Positions 1-10,911 of a DNA stretch of 56,723 nt are shown here, piece by piece; positions within the stretch are counted from its first letter, which is position 1; every line of letters begins with the position of its first letter. The notes under the pieces were generated by a model. That model saw nothing but the letters and a program-made list of their open reading frames with translations, was not told the DNA's origin and made no database searches. Source of the stretch: Collybiopsis luxurians FD-317 M1. Its lineage: Eukaryota; Basidiomycota; Agaricomycetes; Agaricales; Omphalotaceae. The position numbers and the translations under genes were made by a program. The stretch lies in the NCBI GenBank assembly GCA_000827265.1, contig KN834836.1, forward strand, positions 181,922 to 238,644, written 5' to 3'.

Positions 1-136
1 TGAAGTGTTTGTCGCCCTTCCATATAACATTATAGTCATTGCCAACTTTCCTGGCAAGACATAAATGGTAACCAGCCTCTTTCAGCTCTGGAAGCCGGGA
101 GACATCAACACGGACATTAAGAGTGTAAGTGGCCAT
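1..136 (-). CDS. Two-exon multicopy family protein, copy A (partial at window edge)
   Basis: Only the first 45 codons are inside the window; the gene runs leftward off the edge. The start begins MATYTLNVRV and is nearly base-for-base identical to copy B at 2907, with about three differences in 136 bases, so the two copies are a very recent head-to-head inverted duplication. The ATG is fixed by the conserved leader ending in ACACTGCA, found before every copy, and by a TATA box 113 bp upstream. No signal peptide is visible, so a cytosolic protein is expected. I do not recognise the family; the function is unknown. Exon 2 lies outside the window, so intactness cannot be judged. Confidence 0.8.
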   Translation of the reverse strand, partial: MATYTLNVRVDVSRLPELKEAGYHLCLARKVGNDYNVIWKGDKHF

Positions 137-248
137 TGCAGTGTTCTATGTGGAGGTGAGTAAACAGTAGGTTTTCTGTGAGTAATCCAAGCTTGCCTGA
201 ATAGAAGTGTTGTTTAACTTGGGGAGGAGCTGGACATGAGACGATAGG

Positions 249-258
249 CTTTTATATG
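249..258 (-). promoter_or_regulatory. TATA box of copy A
   Basis: The sequence CATATAAAAG on the minus strand lies 113 bp before the ATG of copy A. The same decamer, or one like it, occurs 113-121 bp before the ATG of all five family copies, inside a conserved block that also includes a CTCCTCCCCAAGT segment and the 5' leader. This spacing is that of a core promo­ter with a leader of roughly 80-90 nt. Confidence 0.7.
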
Positions 259-2442
259 ATATCGGTGAGCTGCACATGAATCTTGTGACTATACAGAGGT
301 GCTGGAAGCGAATAGATGATGAGATTGGGGCAGAAATTCAGTCAGTGCCTCATTCCCCCAAGTTTGTTGGTATTGAACAGCAGCGAAAAGCAGATGACAT
401 TGAGAATGGCCTTTGACAGTGCAATGCAGCACCTTTTGGGAACCTCCCTTTCCTAGCACAAGATGTCGATTAATTTCCTGGTGTCCTGTTGACATGCAGA
501 GCGAGTACTTGGAAAATTACACGTAAGAGATCCAATTGAGAGAAACAAAGAATTTGACTTTTACTATAGAAGACCAATGTATTCAGTACATTTTCAGTTT
601 CCAAAGTTCACGGATATTCGGAACTGGTCCACTGCGATGTACGTGGATTTTTCCAGAGAACAGGGCCGATAATATAATAATCTACCGTGAATTCATATGT
701 AGCTGAAAAGCTGAATTCAGGTTCCAATCAATTCAGTCTATCATGAATTGCATACAAGCTTATTACGAACTTGATACTCATTTCCGGTTTATGTACTATG
801 GCGAAGAAGCCAACAGATCCAATCCTCGTGCCATCCAACAAGACTTTGTCCGAAATGCTTGACCTGGCCCAAACGGCAATACTTATCATATATACCATAT
901 AATAATATAGAACCCAATTTTAGTACTATGAGTCTGAATTGATACCGATCATATGCATTTTACAATCGCCGTGTGATAAAGGTGAGGAACTGAATCTGTT
1001 CAGGTTGAGACAGTGTTGCCACTGGCTCTTTCCATGACATGACAGCGTCGAGTCGAAGCTACTGCCTTTTGATTTCCTAATTTGCGAAATTAGTTTCCGA
1101 TTCCAGCGGGAGGCTTAAACGCAACTGCTGAACATCGCGATCCAATTCGGATCCGCTCTGTCACTGTTGGCTGTCTTCTTGTTGGTCACTTTGCGTGTGG
1201 ATTACAGGTGTTACCTTGTAATACATAAACACGTAAATCACCACCAAGTAGACAATTGGACAGCGATGGTGAGAATGGAGACTCATCAAATCTGAATACA
1301 GGCATTCAACCTGGCTTTCAAGACATCTCAGTTAGAGGCACGTTGGATGAAATGTATCCTCTTTGACATTAATTTTCCACTAGCTTTCCAGAGCATACAT
1401 AGAAACTTCTAAATGGAGTTTCACTGATTCTGTCACCAGAGCAGAATCTTGAGCTTTCTGGATGGAACTTCTATTCAGCTTTCCTATCAAGGCACAGCGG
1501 CACACACTGGTCTCCCTGTAGATATTCTTACCAGAAAAATCCATGTATATCATCGGACCGTTTCCGACCATCCATGAAATTCCGTGTACTTTTTGCTTCT
1601 AGTATGAGCTGTGCAAACCGGTTGGAAATGAATTTCGAAGAGGAAGCAACGAACCTCATCTGACCTTCATCTGACATGCCTCGACGCCAGGGGAGACATG
1701 TTCTCAGATTTCGTAGAAGCAGCACAACTCTTTAACGTAATTAGCCAGGTTGAATGCCTGCATTCGGATTCAATTTCCATTTTCACTGTCGCTGTCCGAT
1801 CGTCTGCTATAGACAGCTAACTCGTGCCACAGTCTGAAGCCGCAAAGGCTATGTATTGAGACTCAAACAGGTTTCGGATTGAAATCAATGCTGTCGGTCA
1901 AAATCCAAGGGCTCATTAGGCTAACTAGGCATCATGATAAATCCATGTGTAATCGGGCGCACAGAAAGCGACGGGCCTGGTGTGTGTATGGTATGAACTT
2001 ACTCTTACTTGATTGATATTTCAGGACATTCGGTCACCTTGCAATAATTGTCTCGACCTGTCCATTTCTTCACAGTACCTATCCTATCGTGTGCACAAGC
2101 AAATTGCTCTGTTGCTCATGTGCAGGGGTATTTTTTGCCCAATGAGACCATGACGAGTGCGGCGGCTGGGCATGGATGTGCCAGAAACCCATAAGATGGC
2201 TCCAAATTGGCGCAAGTACAGGATCTCTACTAAGGTTTGTCTTCTTGTTGGTAATTTACGTGTGTAAAAGAGTGTGAAGTCTGTAATGATGTCAATCCGC
2301 CAGTTTGTATACCATTCATACTTAGTAGACACAATTGGATTGGTGGTTTCTGCGTGAACCTTGATCCTGCTATTCAGTTTCTACTACTTTGCGGTAGATT
2401 TACACAGAGTTCGTTCCAAGAATGTCCACACACTTACATCAT

Positions 2443-2455
2443 CGGACCAGTTCCG
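2443..2455 (+). promoter_or_regulatory. Candidate Zn2Cys6-type site (CGG-N7-CCG) upstream of copy B
   Basis: The inverted repeat CGGACCAGTTCCG lies about 450 bp upstream of the copy B ATG. The same site is perfect upstream of copies C (8983-8995) and E (29154-29166) and at 1554-1566, and has one half-site changed to CCA upstream of A (619-631) and D (10838-10850). CGG/CCG inverted half-sites are the known binding pattern of fungal binuclear zinc cluster regulators. Function here is inferred only from conservation and symmetry. Confidence 0.45.
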
Positions 2456-2784
2456 ACCATCCGTGAATGCATGAACTTCAAAACTGAATACTCAGCGGAA
2501 GTCCGATTCTTTCTTTCAAATTTTAAATTAGATGTCCTCCTACTATGCACGATATTCCTGGATGTCAGCAGAATGCAGTCGAGCTTCTTGTACGTATAGG
2601 AAAGAGAGATGCCACAAGGCATTGTCGAAAAGCCATTCCCAATGTCACCTGCTGCAGTCTGCTATTCACTTCCAGGAAAGGCGGAATAAGGCATCATTGT
2701 CCAAACCCTTGCCCCAATGTCACCATCTATTCGCCTCCAGCAGTTCTGTATAGTGACAGTGATCCATGTGCAACTTACCAATAT

Positions 2785-2794
2785 CATATAAAAG
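2785..2794 (+). promoter_or_regulatory. TATA box of copy B
   Basis: CATATAAAAG lies 113 bp before the copy B start, in a promoter block almost identical to that of copy A. The block just upstream (CACCATCTATTCGCCTCCAG) is also shared by all copies. Confidence 0.7.
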
Positions 2795-2906
2795 GCCATC
2801 AACTCATCCCTAGCTCCTCCCCAAGTTAAACGACACTTCTATTCAGGCAAGCTTGGATTACTCACAGAAAACCTACTGTTTACTCACCTCCACATAGAAC
2901 ACTGCA

Positions 2907-3551
2907 ATGGCCACTTACACTCTTAATGTCCGTGTTGATGTCTCCCGGCTTCCAGAGCTGAAAGAGGCTGGTTACCATTTATGTCTTGCCAGGAAAGTTG
3001 GCAATGACTATAATGTTATCTGGAAGGGCGACAAGCAATTCATGATGCAGAACAAATTCCAATGGGCCCAAGAATACCAGGTTTTCGCATCCCAAAGGTT
3101 TCAAGTAAGAAATCATGGTGAACCTTGGTTATCGAGTAGTACTGACCCTCTATAACAGGAAGGGGCTCTTGTCGAAGCTGCATCGAACGAGCAGGATATC
3201 GCATATAAACAGGAATGTACTTTTGATCGCCACGCGATCATGCAGCCTCCTAAGTCTGACCCGAGCGGCGTTGATGGTTCTTTCAAAGTTCTCAACGACT
3301 ACGAAACCACCAACTTTGCCGTTGCCACTAAAGTGAATGGGGTCTTCAGTGTCATTTACAACACCCCCTCGGCTATTAAAGGACAAATCGCGTTCACTCC
3401 GAAAAATGAAGTTCGTGTCTGGTTCGGATTGAGATCGGAGACTAACACTATGGTTACGAACATTACCGGGAATCACATCGATGTCCCGTTTGGAGCGCTG
3501 CTTGAGAAAAGCGTCTACTATACAGCAGATGGAGAATGGGTTTTGATTTGA
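2907..3551 (+). CDS. Two-exon multicopy family protein, copy B (196 aa)
   Basis: Exons 2907-3104 and 3159-3551 are joined across a 54-bp intron (GTAAGA...TAACAG, branch-like CTGAC at 3142). Exon 1 codes for 66 residues and exon 2 for 130. The splice falls after Phe-Gln and is followed by a GALVEA segment, at exactly the same codon position as in copies C, D and E. The N-terminal half carries a YHLCLARKV motif and the C-terminal half an EVRVWFGL motif plus a terminal GEWVLI. No signal peptide or membrane segment is seen; a soluble, strand-rich protein is likely. Family and function are unknown to me. The sequence of exon 2 is the most divergent of the four complete copies. Confidence 0.8.
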
Positions 3552-4154
3552 GACCCCAGAGTATTTGGATGACAGCTTCTGCATACTTTTGTACTGTTTT
3601 TTTTGTAGGAATGTAACGAGTTCATGAGTTTGGCATCAAGATTCAGTTTTTTTAAGAATGGCTTGACCCGGTGTAAGTATTCCCTTATGTTGCGCGCGGT
3701 ATCCCCAAACCCGACTTCGGCTCTTACAATCAACAACCGCCCCCCGTGGGGTTCTCATTGGGAACCCCACTCCCTGCAATCCACTTGACATATAAGTGGG
3801 CCAGCGCTAGCGCGTGGCGGGACTCGTGCCCCATTCTTTCCCGGAGCATCCAATGCAATGAACACTAAGCTAAAAATATATAAGTTACAAAATTTAGATC
3901 AATTCAAAATTGCCTGTTAAGGATCAGGCACGGAATTCACCACCTCTATAACTCGGCATTCCATTTCATTCCATGCACTCGTAACATGCAAAATGACCAG
4001 CAAGAAGTCGACGAACAGCGATAGAGGGGATCCGAACTGGATCGCGATGTTCAGCAGTTGCATTTCAGCCTACTGTTGGGATTGCGGACTAATTCCACAA
4101 AGAGAGACGCAGCAGCTTCGACGATGCTAACAAGAGTCAGTGACAACACCGTAA

Positions 4155-4420
4155 TATCTATCTAACCTAAGATAGAGTTGATCCGCAACCCGGTGCATCA
4201 CATGATGCCACTGAAATAAAGAAAACCTATCTCTGCTTTGAAAAATCCAAAAAGTAAAAATATGGCTCTGAGGAACTCTTGGGAAAGCCCCTCCGCAAAG
4301 ATCCTCTGAGCCTGATTTTTGATTTTCGAAAGCGTCGAGTTGTAGATAGCTTTTTCTTCATTTTGAGTGGCATCACATGATGTGCCAGGTTGCGGGTCAA
4401 CTCTTTCTTATCTGTTTGGG
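4155..4420. mobile_element. Foldback / MITE-like element with long terminal inverted repeats
   Basis: The left arm starting at 4177 (GTTGATCCGCAACC) and the right arm ending at 4401 (GGTTGCGGGTCAAC) are inverted repeats of about 41 bp with a few mismatches. The homology continues inward (CTCTGAGG at about 4269 against CCTCTGAG at about 4303), so nearly the whole element can fold into one hairpin. The paralogous inverted segment at 905-1160 lacks it: flanks reading CAACAC and ACCTGAAC are almost joined there, which gives an empty site. No coding capacity is present. The exact ends and the target-site duplication are not certain. Confidence 0.65.
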
Positions 4421-4675
4421 ACCTGAACAAATTCAGTTTATCACCCCTATCACACAGCAATTGTAGAATGCATATAACAGGCATCAATTCAGATTTCATA
4501 GTATCAAAATTGGGTTTTATACCTCTTTGAGAAGTAAACGAGATTGTTACATGGGTATATTGATATAACTGCTAGGTCGAGCATTTTCGGACCAATTCCT
4601 GCTGGACGGCAATCAGACAGCAATCTGCTACCTTCTTCGCTATAGTACATTCCTGTCAACAGAAATACCGAAAAA

Positions 4676-4900
4676 TGGTTCCAGAAAAATCCATGTACGT
4701 CATTAGATCAGCTCCGACCATCATCGATGCATCATCCGTAAACTCGGAAAACACAAAGTATACCAGAGAAATCCTCTATGACGCTGATGGGAAATGGAAC
4801 TTGCTCGGCTGAGACCCTGAAGTTGTTGGATGACAGCTTCTGTAGGCTTACCCTTGTAAAACTTTTGTACTGCTTATTTTGTAAAAATGCGTCGAGCTCA
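4676..4900 (+). pseudogene. Decayed remnant of the two-exon family (upstream module plus 3' end)
   Basis: About 140 bases hold a degenerate upstream module (GCTCCGACCATC at about 4709) fused directly to the last codons of exon 2 (DGKWNLLG then stop at 4810-4812) and the family's 3' flank (TTGGATGACAGCTTCTG). Everything between, including exon 1, the intron and most of exon 2, is deleted. This is a relic sixth copy. Confidence 0.65.
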
Positions 4901-5035
4901 CAATTTAAGAAAATTCACGTTGAAAATGCCTTTATGTAATGCCATTTTTCTCGCAAGTGTTTTCATCTGGCAGTAAGACCTTACGCGGGAGCGGTACCTA
5001 GGGCTTCCACAACTGAGTGTTGTCTCGCAAAAAAC

Positions 5036-5290
5036 TTAAGAGCCACTCATTTGATTGTTAATGTTATATGCGTTTGAGGTTAATTGGACATCCAGATGTT
5101 CGTGTTCGTCACATTCAATGATAAATACCCATACAGTCGCAAGCGAGAAACAAAAACATGACGCAAGAAACATTAAGTGGTGGAATTCATTGCCCTTGCG
5201 CCGCATAGTCCGAATACAAGCCCTCACGTCTGCACAATCACCCACATTTACCCTTTAAACGTTGTACCATTCTCTAAACTCACGTGTCCG
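5036..5290. repeat. Third, diverged copy of the Yra1/gene Z intergenic flank
   Basis: This stretch aligns by eye with 35690-35950 and, inverted, with 11880-12080. All three share a GCCACTC start, a GTTAAT(C/T)GGA core, a GTGTTC(A/G)T-CACATTC segment and AACAAAAACATGACRC. No coding exon of either gene survives here. It shows that the duplicated block was copied more than once. Confidence 0.5.
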
Positions 5291-7330
5291 GCGTTCACCT
5301 ACGACAACGGTCAAAATAAGAACAAGGAAAAAATCGGCTGTAGCAAGTTGTGTGTAGTATCGCCGTCCGAATAACGACGAAATGAGCGTTGACAGTTTCT
5401 TCGATCTGCACTTCGACCGCACAACTTTGATTTATGGCGACTGTGGACATAGCCAGCAAGTTTGCCGAATGTACATAGAAGTTTCCGCGGAAAGAGGACA
5501 TATGCAGCCCTGAGGCCAGATAATCAGCAATACCATATATGAAAAATTCAACGACATACCTCTTGAAGCATGGACACGCATGATAGCTTCTAACATTACC
5601 GGCATTGCAAGCACCTCGCCAAACTCGTGGGCTAACTTAAACGCATCCTTGGCCCGGGCAGCATTGAAGGTCGGGTAGTAGTATGTTTGGCCAAGGCAGA
5701 AAGAATTGGCGGTGGTTCACCCTTATACAAGCTAGCGACATCCTGGTATGCGCTGCTAAACAAGAACATGTCTACCGAAACATGACTTGGAATCGCAAAC
5801 GTCTTGTATAAGGGGGAAACAGCTTGTAGAAGACCAGATTCCTACAAATCCCGTAACAACATCAGAGGACGACTCGAGTGCCTATATTGAAACACACCTT
5901 GGCAGTACCCAAAACCTTTAAATCTTCTCTGTTCTTCAGAGCACCGCTACCTACACTGGGAAGACTCAACGATGGATATTGAGAGGGGAAACGGCGTGGA
6001 AGTAAAGGATAAGCTAAGGCTTGGATGCGCACGTGGTCTCCCAGTCCCCGCAATTCAATTTCTACCACGTCTACGACAATTCAGAGTAGATTCTGAATTG
6101 AAAGAGAATCGAAGCTATCACTGATCGCAACGATAGCATGGCTAATCTTTATCATTTTTTGCAAAGAACAGTTTTAGAAACTAACTAGAAGCAAGGCCTC
6201 GCTCGAACTGAGCTTAGTTTCAAAGATTTCCTGTTCAAGTTCAGTAAGTCTACCTGAATCTCATTGCTCATTCGTCGCGACTTGCTCTTTCTTGTCCTCT
6301 TATTCCCTCCACGGAATATCTATTCGCTTTTTTCGTATTTTCGTGTAGTATCGTTGACTTCGCCGTTGAAAAACTAGAGGTATTTAGGCAAGACTAATCC
6401 GCCGTCACTCATTTTTTCTGACAATTGCAATTAGAAATTCACCTTTGGTCCAAACTAGGTGCATTTCAAGGGTGAAAACCAAAGTGCGAGCGACGTTCAC
6501 TGCTAGACTCGATTTTTTAGATCACTTTGAATCATCATCGAACGTTAGGAAAGAGAGAGATAAATAAGGAAGTTGGCCTTACATTTTTCACAGCCAACCT
6601 CAAATCTCGAGTCGAAGATATCAATTCATCTGACGAAGAGTTCCTGCTTGGTCGACAAAGTTTAGCGGTGATCGGGAGCCTGGGAGTTGACCTCTGGTCC
6701 AAGCTAGGTGCGTGTGTAGAGGAATTAAAAGTGTCATGATTTTATAGGACATTTGACGCATCCAGGGGGCGCGCAAAGCTCCTGAACCGAAAGGGAGAAA
6801 AACTCAGGTATTGGGGCTCGCGAAAAATCACTTAATTCTCAGTACGACCATCACTCCCTTGCCTTCTCTAGTCTATTGAGCATCGATCACTCCTGCTCGA
6901 GACACGGATAATATTCACTACCGCTTCGACACCCACTTCTCCACTCCTTGGACAAATTAAGAGAAAGAAATCTCGCGAAATGCACTGGTATCAGCGCCGC
7001 TACCTGCAGCTGCTGATATCTGATCTATATCGTCATGAACTGCTACCCGAGTTCTGTTTTATTTCATTCACAATCTGACGCGGTTCTTCTGGGTTCGAAT
7101 ATGATAATACATCAGTAATGATCCCGTTTTCGATATTCTGGGTAGGCAAAACTGACCGGTGATTGACCTGCCCCCACTCGCTGTACTCGTAGTGACGCTG
7201 CGATATTCAATGATGAGGCCAAAAATGCCGCGGACGGGGGTATTATATATGAGTAGCTGGGTACATTTTAGTCAGTCAGTATGCTGTTCGAATGTGACGT
7301 CCTCACTCTGCTTTTCACATTGCATGATCC
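5290..7330. other. Intergenic region, no gene recognised
   Basis: Short unsupported ORFs only. A near-repeat GGTCCAA(A/G)CTAGGTGC occurs at about 6447 and 6696. Nothing else could be supported. Confidence 0.5.
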
Positions 7331-7800
7331 TATAGCTGTACGCTAAACCATTGCGTATTGAATGTCATTGTATTCTTTGAATCAACCAATGGAGGTCTGC
7401 AGAGCCTGTAAGGGCCGTTCTATTCTGGCAGGCAGGCACTGATAAAACGTACCAACATGAAAGCCTTGGAAGTACAGTTCCATGATGGTCCACGGAAATA
7501 CGAAGTCCGTCTCTATCAATCTCTGCCCTTCGACCGGCATACAGCCCAAGGGAAATTGTGAAACATGATTCCGATAATACGCACAGAATTCCCGTATAGA
7601 GATGCATGCTTCACTCATGACAAACTGTGACACAGGCCCGTGGGGCGGTGAGAGAATCACCTTGCTGAGTGGCAAGTACGCGTGAAACGCGTTCGATAAT
7701 CGTAAATCTTTTCACCATCCAGAATGTCCGTCGAGTGGAGAGCCTCATTTCTGGACATGGATTACAATAAGGGCAGTACAAAGAAAAGTAGTATAAGAGT
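7330..7800 (-). repeat. 3' flank of copy C, shared with the 3' flank of copy E
   Basis: On the minus strand this flank contains an open stretch (7382-7675) including the residues RIERPLQAL. The equivalent stretch lies downstream of copy E at about 30560-30790 on the plus strand, with AGAATAGAACRGCC, TTACAGGCTCT and TTCAAAGAATACAATG in common. It is therefore part of the inverted segmental duplication carrying copies C and E. Whether the open stretch was ever a gene is unclear. Confidence 0.5.
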
Positions 7801-7816
7801 AAACCTTCAAAAGCAG

Positions 7817-8494
7817 TCATCCAACCATTTCAGAATCCATCAACTGCCAGGAGCCTGTTTCATCATAGCAGACTGTTGCAGTAGTCTTGTCACCTCCAAA
7901 CTGCAATTCAATGTATTCTCCGGTGAAGTCCGAAAACATAGTCCCAGTCGGCAGTTTCAACGCGAACCAGACGCGAACTTCATTGACCGGGGCAAAGACG
8001 ACATGTCCTTTGATGATCACGGGGGAGATGTAATTGGGGTTGTACTCCCCATTCATTTCGGAGCTAATTGCGAAAGGAATGGCCCCAAACTGATTAGTGA
8101 TCTTGAAAGTACCGTCGACAGGCTTCGGGTCGGCCTTGGCATGCTGCATGGACCCGGTGTCATCGAAAAGACATTCCTGTTTATAGGCAATAGACACCTC
8201 GTTCGATTTAGCTTCAACCAGATCCCTGACCTGACTTAGAATTGAGTAACTACCCGACAATCAAGGTTCACCGTGATTTCGCACCTTGAAGGTGTTCGAG
8301 GCAAAAACCTGGTACTCTTCGGTCCAAGTGAATCTATTGGCCTGCATAGGTTCTTCGATGCCCTTCCAGACCACATTATACTTGTCTCCAAGTTGGTCGC
8401 GAACTTTCTTGGCTATACATAATGTATAGGAATTTTCTCTCAGGATCCGAAGCTGCTCGCTGTCAATCATGACATTAAGAGTGTAAGTCGGCAT
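7817..8494 (-). CDS. Two-exon multicopy family protein, copy C (207 aa)
   Basis: Exons run 8494-8285 and 8230-7817 on the minus strand, with a 54-bp intron (GTGCGA...AGTCAG) in the family position. Exon 1 begins MPTYTLNVMI and has the YTLCIAKKV motif. Exon 2 has VRDLVEA, a DGTFKITN segment, NEVRVWFAL and GEYIELQFGG. The C-terminus (GSWQLMDSEMVG) runs slightly past the usual end. It is closest to copy E at 29615, and the two lie in matching inverted segments that also share flanks. No signal peptide is visible. Function is unknown; the intact frame and the conserved TATA promoter argue that it is expressed. Confidence 0.85.
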
Positions 8495-8614
8495 TGCAGT
8501 GCTCTACGTGGACGTGAGTAAGCAGTAGTAGAATCTCCGTGAATGATCGAAGCTTGCCTGGATATATAGAAGTGCTGGTTGACTTGGGGAGGACCTGGAG
8601 AAGAACTCATAGCC

Positions 8615-8624
8615 CTTTTATACG
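8615..8624 (-). promoter_or_regulatory. TATA box of copy C
   Basis: CGTATAAAAG on the minus strand, 121 bp before the ATG, lies in the conserved family promoter block. Confidence 0.65.
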
Positions 8625-8982
8625 ATATCAGTGAGTGGCACATGGTCTCTTGTCACTATACGGAGCTGCTGGAGGCGAATAGATGGTGACATTGGGGTAA
8701 CGATCTGGACGAATTACGAATTCCAATGCCTCGTTGCCCCCTTCTCTGGAAGTGGATAGCAGACTATAGGCGCAGATGACATTGGGAATGGCTCTTTGAC
8801 AATACGTTGTAGCGCTTCCCTGGTGCTCGACTGCCCTCCTGCTGACATCCGGAATTCCTCGGAAAAATTGCACGTAAGAGATATAATTACAAATTTGAGA
8901 GAAAAAATCGGACTCTTGCTTCAACTATACCACGCACAGTAAATAAATATTCAGATTTGACATTTCAAAAGTCAAGGATGGT

Positions 8983-8995
8983 CGGAACTGGTCCG
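8983..8995 (-). promoter_or_regulatory. CGG-N7-CCG site upstream of copy C
   Basis: CGGAACTGGTCCG, the reverse-complement form of the site upstream of copy B, lies about 490 bp before the copy C ATG. Confidence 0.45.
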
Positions 8996-9249
8996 ATGAT
9001 TTGCGTGGATTTACCTGGAACGAACAACGCAGAAACTTAACAAACCTTGATATCTCTGTAAGATCAGTATCTGGAAAGCTGAACCTTGACAGACCGGCAG
9101 ATTGACATCCCAAGAAGCCAACAACTCCAATCAATCCAAAGGAGTTCAAGTACACAAACTGGCACATTGACATTATTACAACTTAATACTCATTCCCGGT
9201 CTGTCTGAGTACGTATGTATGTTATGTAAATTTTACCGAAGAATCGAGA

Positions 9250-9462
9250 TCAGAATTGAACTTGAAGGAACTGCACTAGGCGAAGATTCGTGAATAGGAA
9301 CGGGAGAAATGGTAGAAAAAGATCATCGTTTGATCCTTCGGGTTGATCCCTTATTAACTCTTCGAGGCTTACATTATCAGCACAATGCAAGAAGAACGTC
9401 GCTTTAAGATGCTTTATCGAAATACTCCAAAAATGATAGTAAGAAGCTTCTGGATCTATCAC
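9250..9462 (-). pseudogene. Fragment of gene X (start of its second exon plus intron)
   Basis: The minus-strand reading contains SLEELIRDQPEGSNDD, matching the start of exon 2 of gene X at 31550 (AREELIDQPEGSTD). The match extends upstream into what is the intron of gene X (TATCAT..TTTGGAGTATTT and AAGCATTTA-like bases), so it arose by DNA duplication rather than from mRNA. It lies upstream of copy C exactly as a sister fragment lies upstream of copy E. Confidence 0.6.
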
Positions 9463-9768
9463 GTTCGTTCATTTCCGCGTAAACGAGATGACGGGGATAA
9501 TCAGCCCCAATGACACCTCGGGCCATAGCATAGTCACAGTACAAGAAAGTGGTAGAGCTTGGATATTAATGGCAAAGCTAAATCATTAGTGCGACGGTTC
9601 TTATGGCCTCTCGCCTAGTACTTACCATAATCGAAAGCTAGCTGCCTTGTCAAGTTTCCTTTGGTAATGAGTCTCCCCGTTGTATTAAGTATATGATGAT
9701 GATCAGATATTTGTGTACATAATACAAGGCTAATCGTTCAGAATCTGTCATCCAACTACCCTAGTGTC

Positions 9769-10421
9769 TCATACTATCAACTTCCAGGTGCCCGATTGAT
9801 CAAAACAGATCTTGGAAGTATTCTTCCCACCTCCAAACCGTAACTCAATGTATTCCCCCGTGAAGTCCGAAAACATAGTACCAGTCGGCAGGTTCAATGC
9901 GAACCAGACACGAACTTCATTGACCGGGGCGAAGACGGCATGTCCTTTCCCGATCATGGGGGAGACGTAAATGGCATGGTACTCCCCACCCACATCAGCG
10001 CTGATGCCGAAGGGAATAGCTCCATTTTTATTAGTAACCTTGAACGTGTCGGGGGGTCGGGCTGGGTCAGCCTTGGCAAGCTCCATGACCTTATCCTCAT
10101 CCAAAACACATTCCTGTCCGTATTGGATAGGCTCGTCGTTCGAAACAGCTTCGACAAGAGCCCCGGCCTGCCTCAGAAGTGAGTACTCGACATTCAAGGT
10201 TTTCTATACTCGATCCATACCTTGAAGGTGTTTGATGCAAAGACCTGGTATTTGTTGGCCCATTCGAATCTGTTGTCCTCCAACTTCAAGTCTTTGATGC
10301 TCTTCCAAACAACATTATACTGGTCGTTAACTTTCCTGGCGATACATAATGTGTAGGAATTATCTAGCAGGAGTTGAAGCTGCTCCTTGTCAATAAGAAC
10401 ATCAAGATTGTAATTCGTCAT
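9769..10421 (-). CDS. Two-exon multicopy family protein, copy D (199 aa)
   Basis: Exons run 10421-10221 and 10167-9769 on the minus strand, with a 53-bp intron (GTATGG...AGGCAG) in the family position after TFK. The N-terminus reads MTNYNLDVLI and the YTLCIARKV motif is kept. Exon 2 has AGALVEA, NEVRVWFALNLPTGT and GEYIELRFGG, then ends SGTWKLIV, the usual family end. It follows copy C in tandem with the same orientation. There are no broken codons, no signal peptide and no known family assignment. Confidence 0.85.
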
Positions 10422-10538
10422 TGCAGTGTTCTATGTGGACGTGAGTAAGCATTAGTAGAGTTAGTGCGAGTAATCTAAACTTGCCTCAGGCTGAATAGAA
10501 ATGTTAGTGACTCTGGGGGAGGAGGAAGAATTGATGAC

Positions 10539-10548
10539 AATTTATATG
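10539..10548 (-). promoter_or_regulatory. TATA box of copy D
   Basis: CATATAAATT on the minus strand, 118 bp before the ATG. It is a slightly weaker match than in the other copies. Confidence 0.55.
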
Positions 10549-10911
10549 AAACCAGTGAGCTGCACATGGTAACTTATTGCTATACAGAGATGCTGGAGGC
10601 GAATAGGTGGTAACATTGAGAGGCAAGAATTTGGACATCACCTGGTTTCGCCTTTGCTAGAAGTGAATGGTAGACAATAGCAGATGACTTTGAGAATGGC
10701 CTTCTGATGGGTTGTGGCACCTCCCTAAAATCTTTGGAAACTTACGCGTAAGAGGTATAATCGAAGATTCGAAAGAAAAAATCGGAATTACAGCAAATAC
10801 GTATTCAGTTTTGACTTTTCTGAAGCTCACCGGTTGTCGGAACTGGTCCAATGATGTAATGGATTTTCCTGGAGCGAACAGCGCAGCTACCATACATCGA
10901 TACCTCTGCAA

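Larger units (their letters stand above)
137..2906. other. Duplicated intergenic region between copies A and B
   Basis: No gene was recognised here. The outer parts are the divergent promoters of copies A and B, which are inverted copies of each other. The middle (about 900-1570) contains stretches that reappear elsewhere in the window. Positions 905-1160 match 4025-4525 in inverse orientation. The segment at 1520-1575, with a CCAGAAAAATCCATGTA core, matches 4676-4735. An extra upstream-module site is at 1554-1566. The short ORFs here are shadows of these repeats. Confidence 0.6.

Noticed and set aside
7724..8239. 171-codon plus-strand ORF antisense to copy C
   Set aside because: It mirrors exon 2 of copy C; the same shadow appears antisense to copy E (29873-30298).
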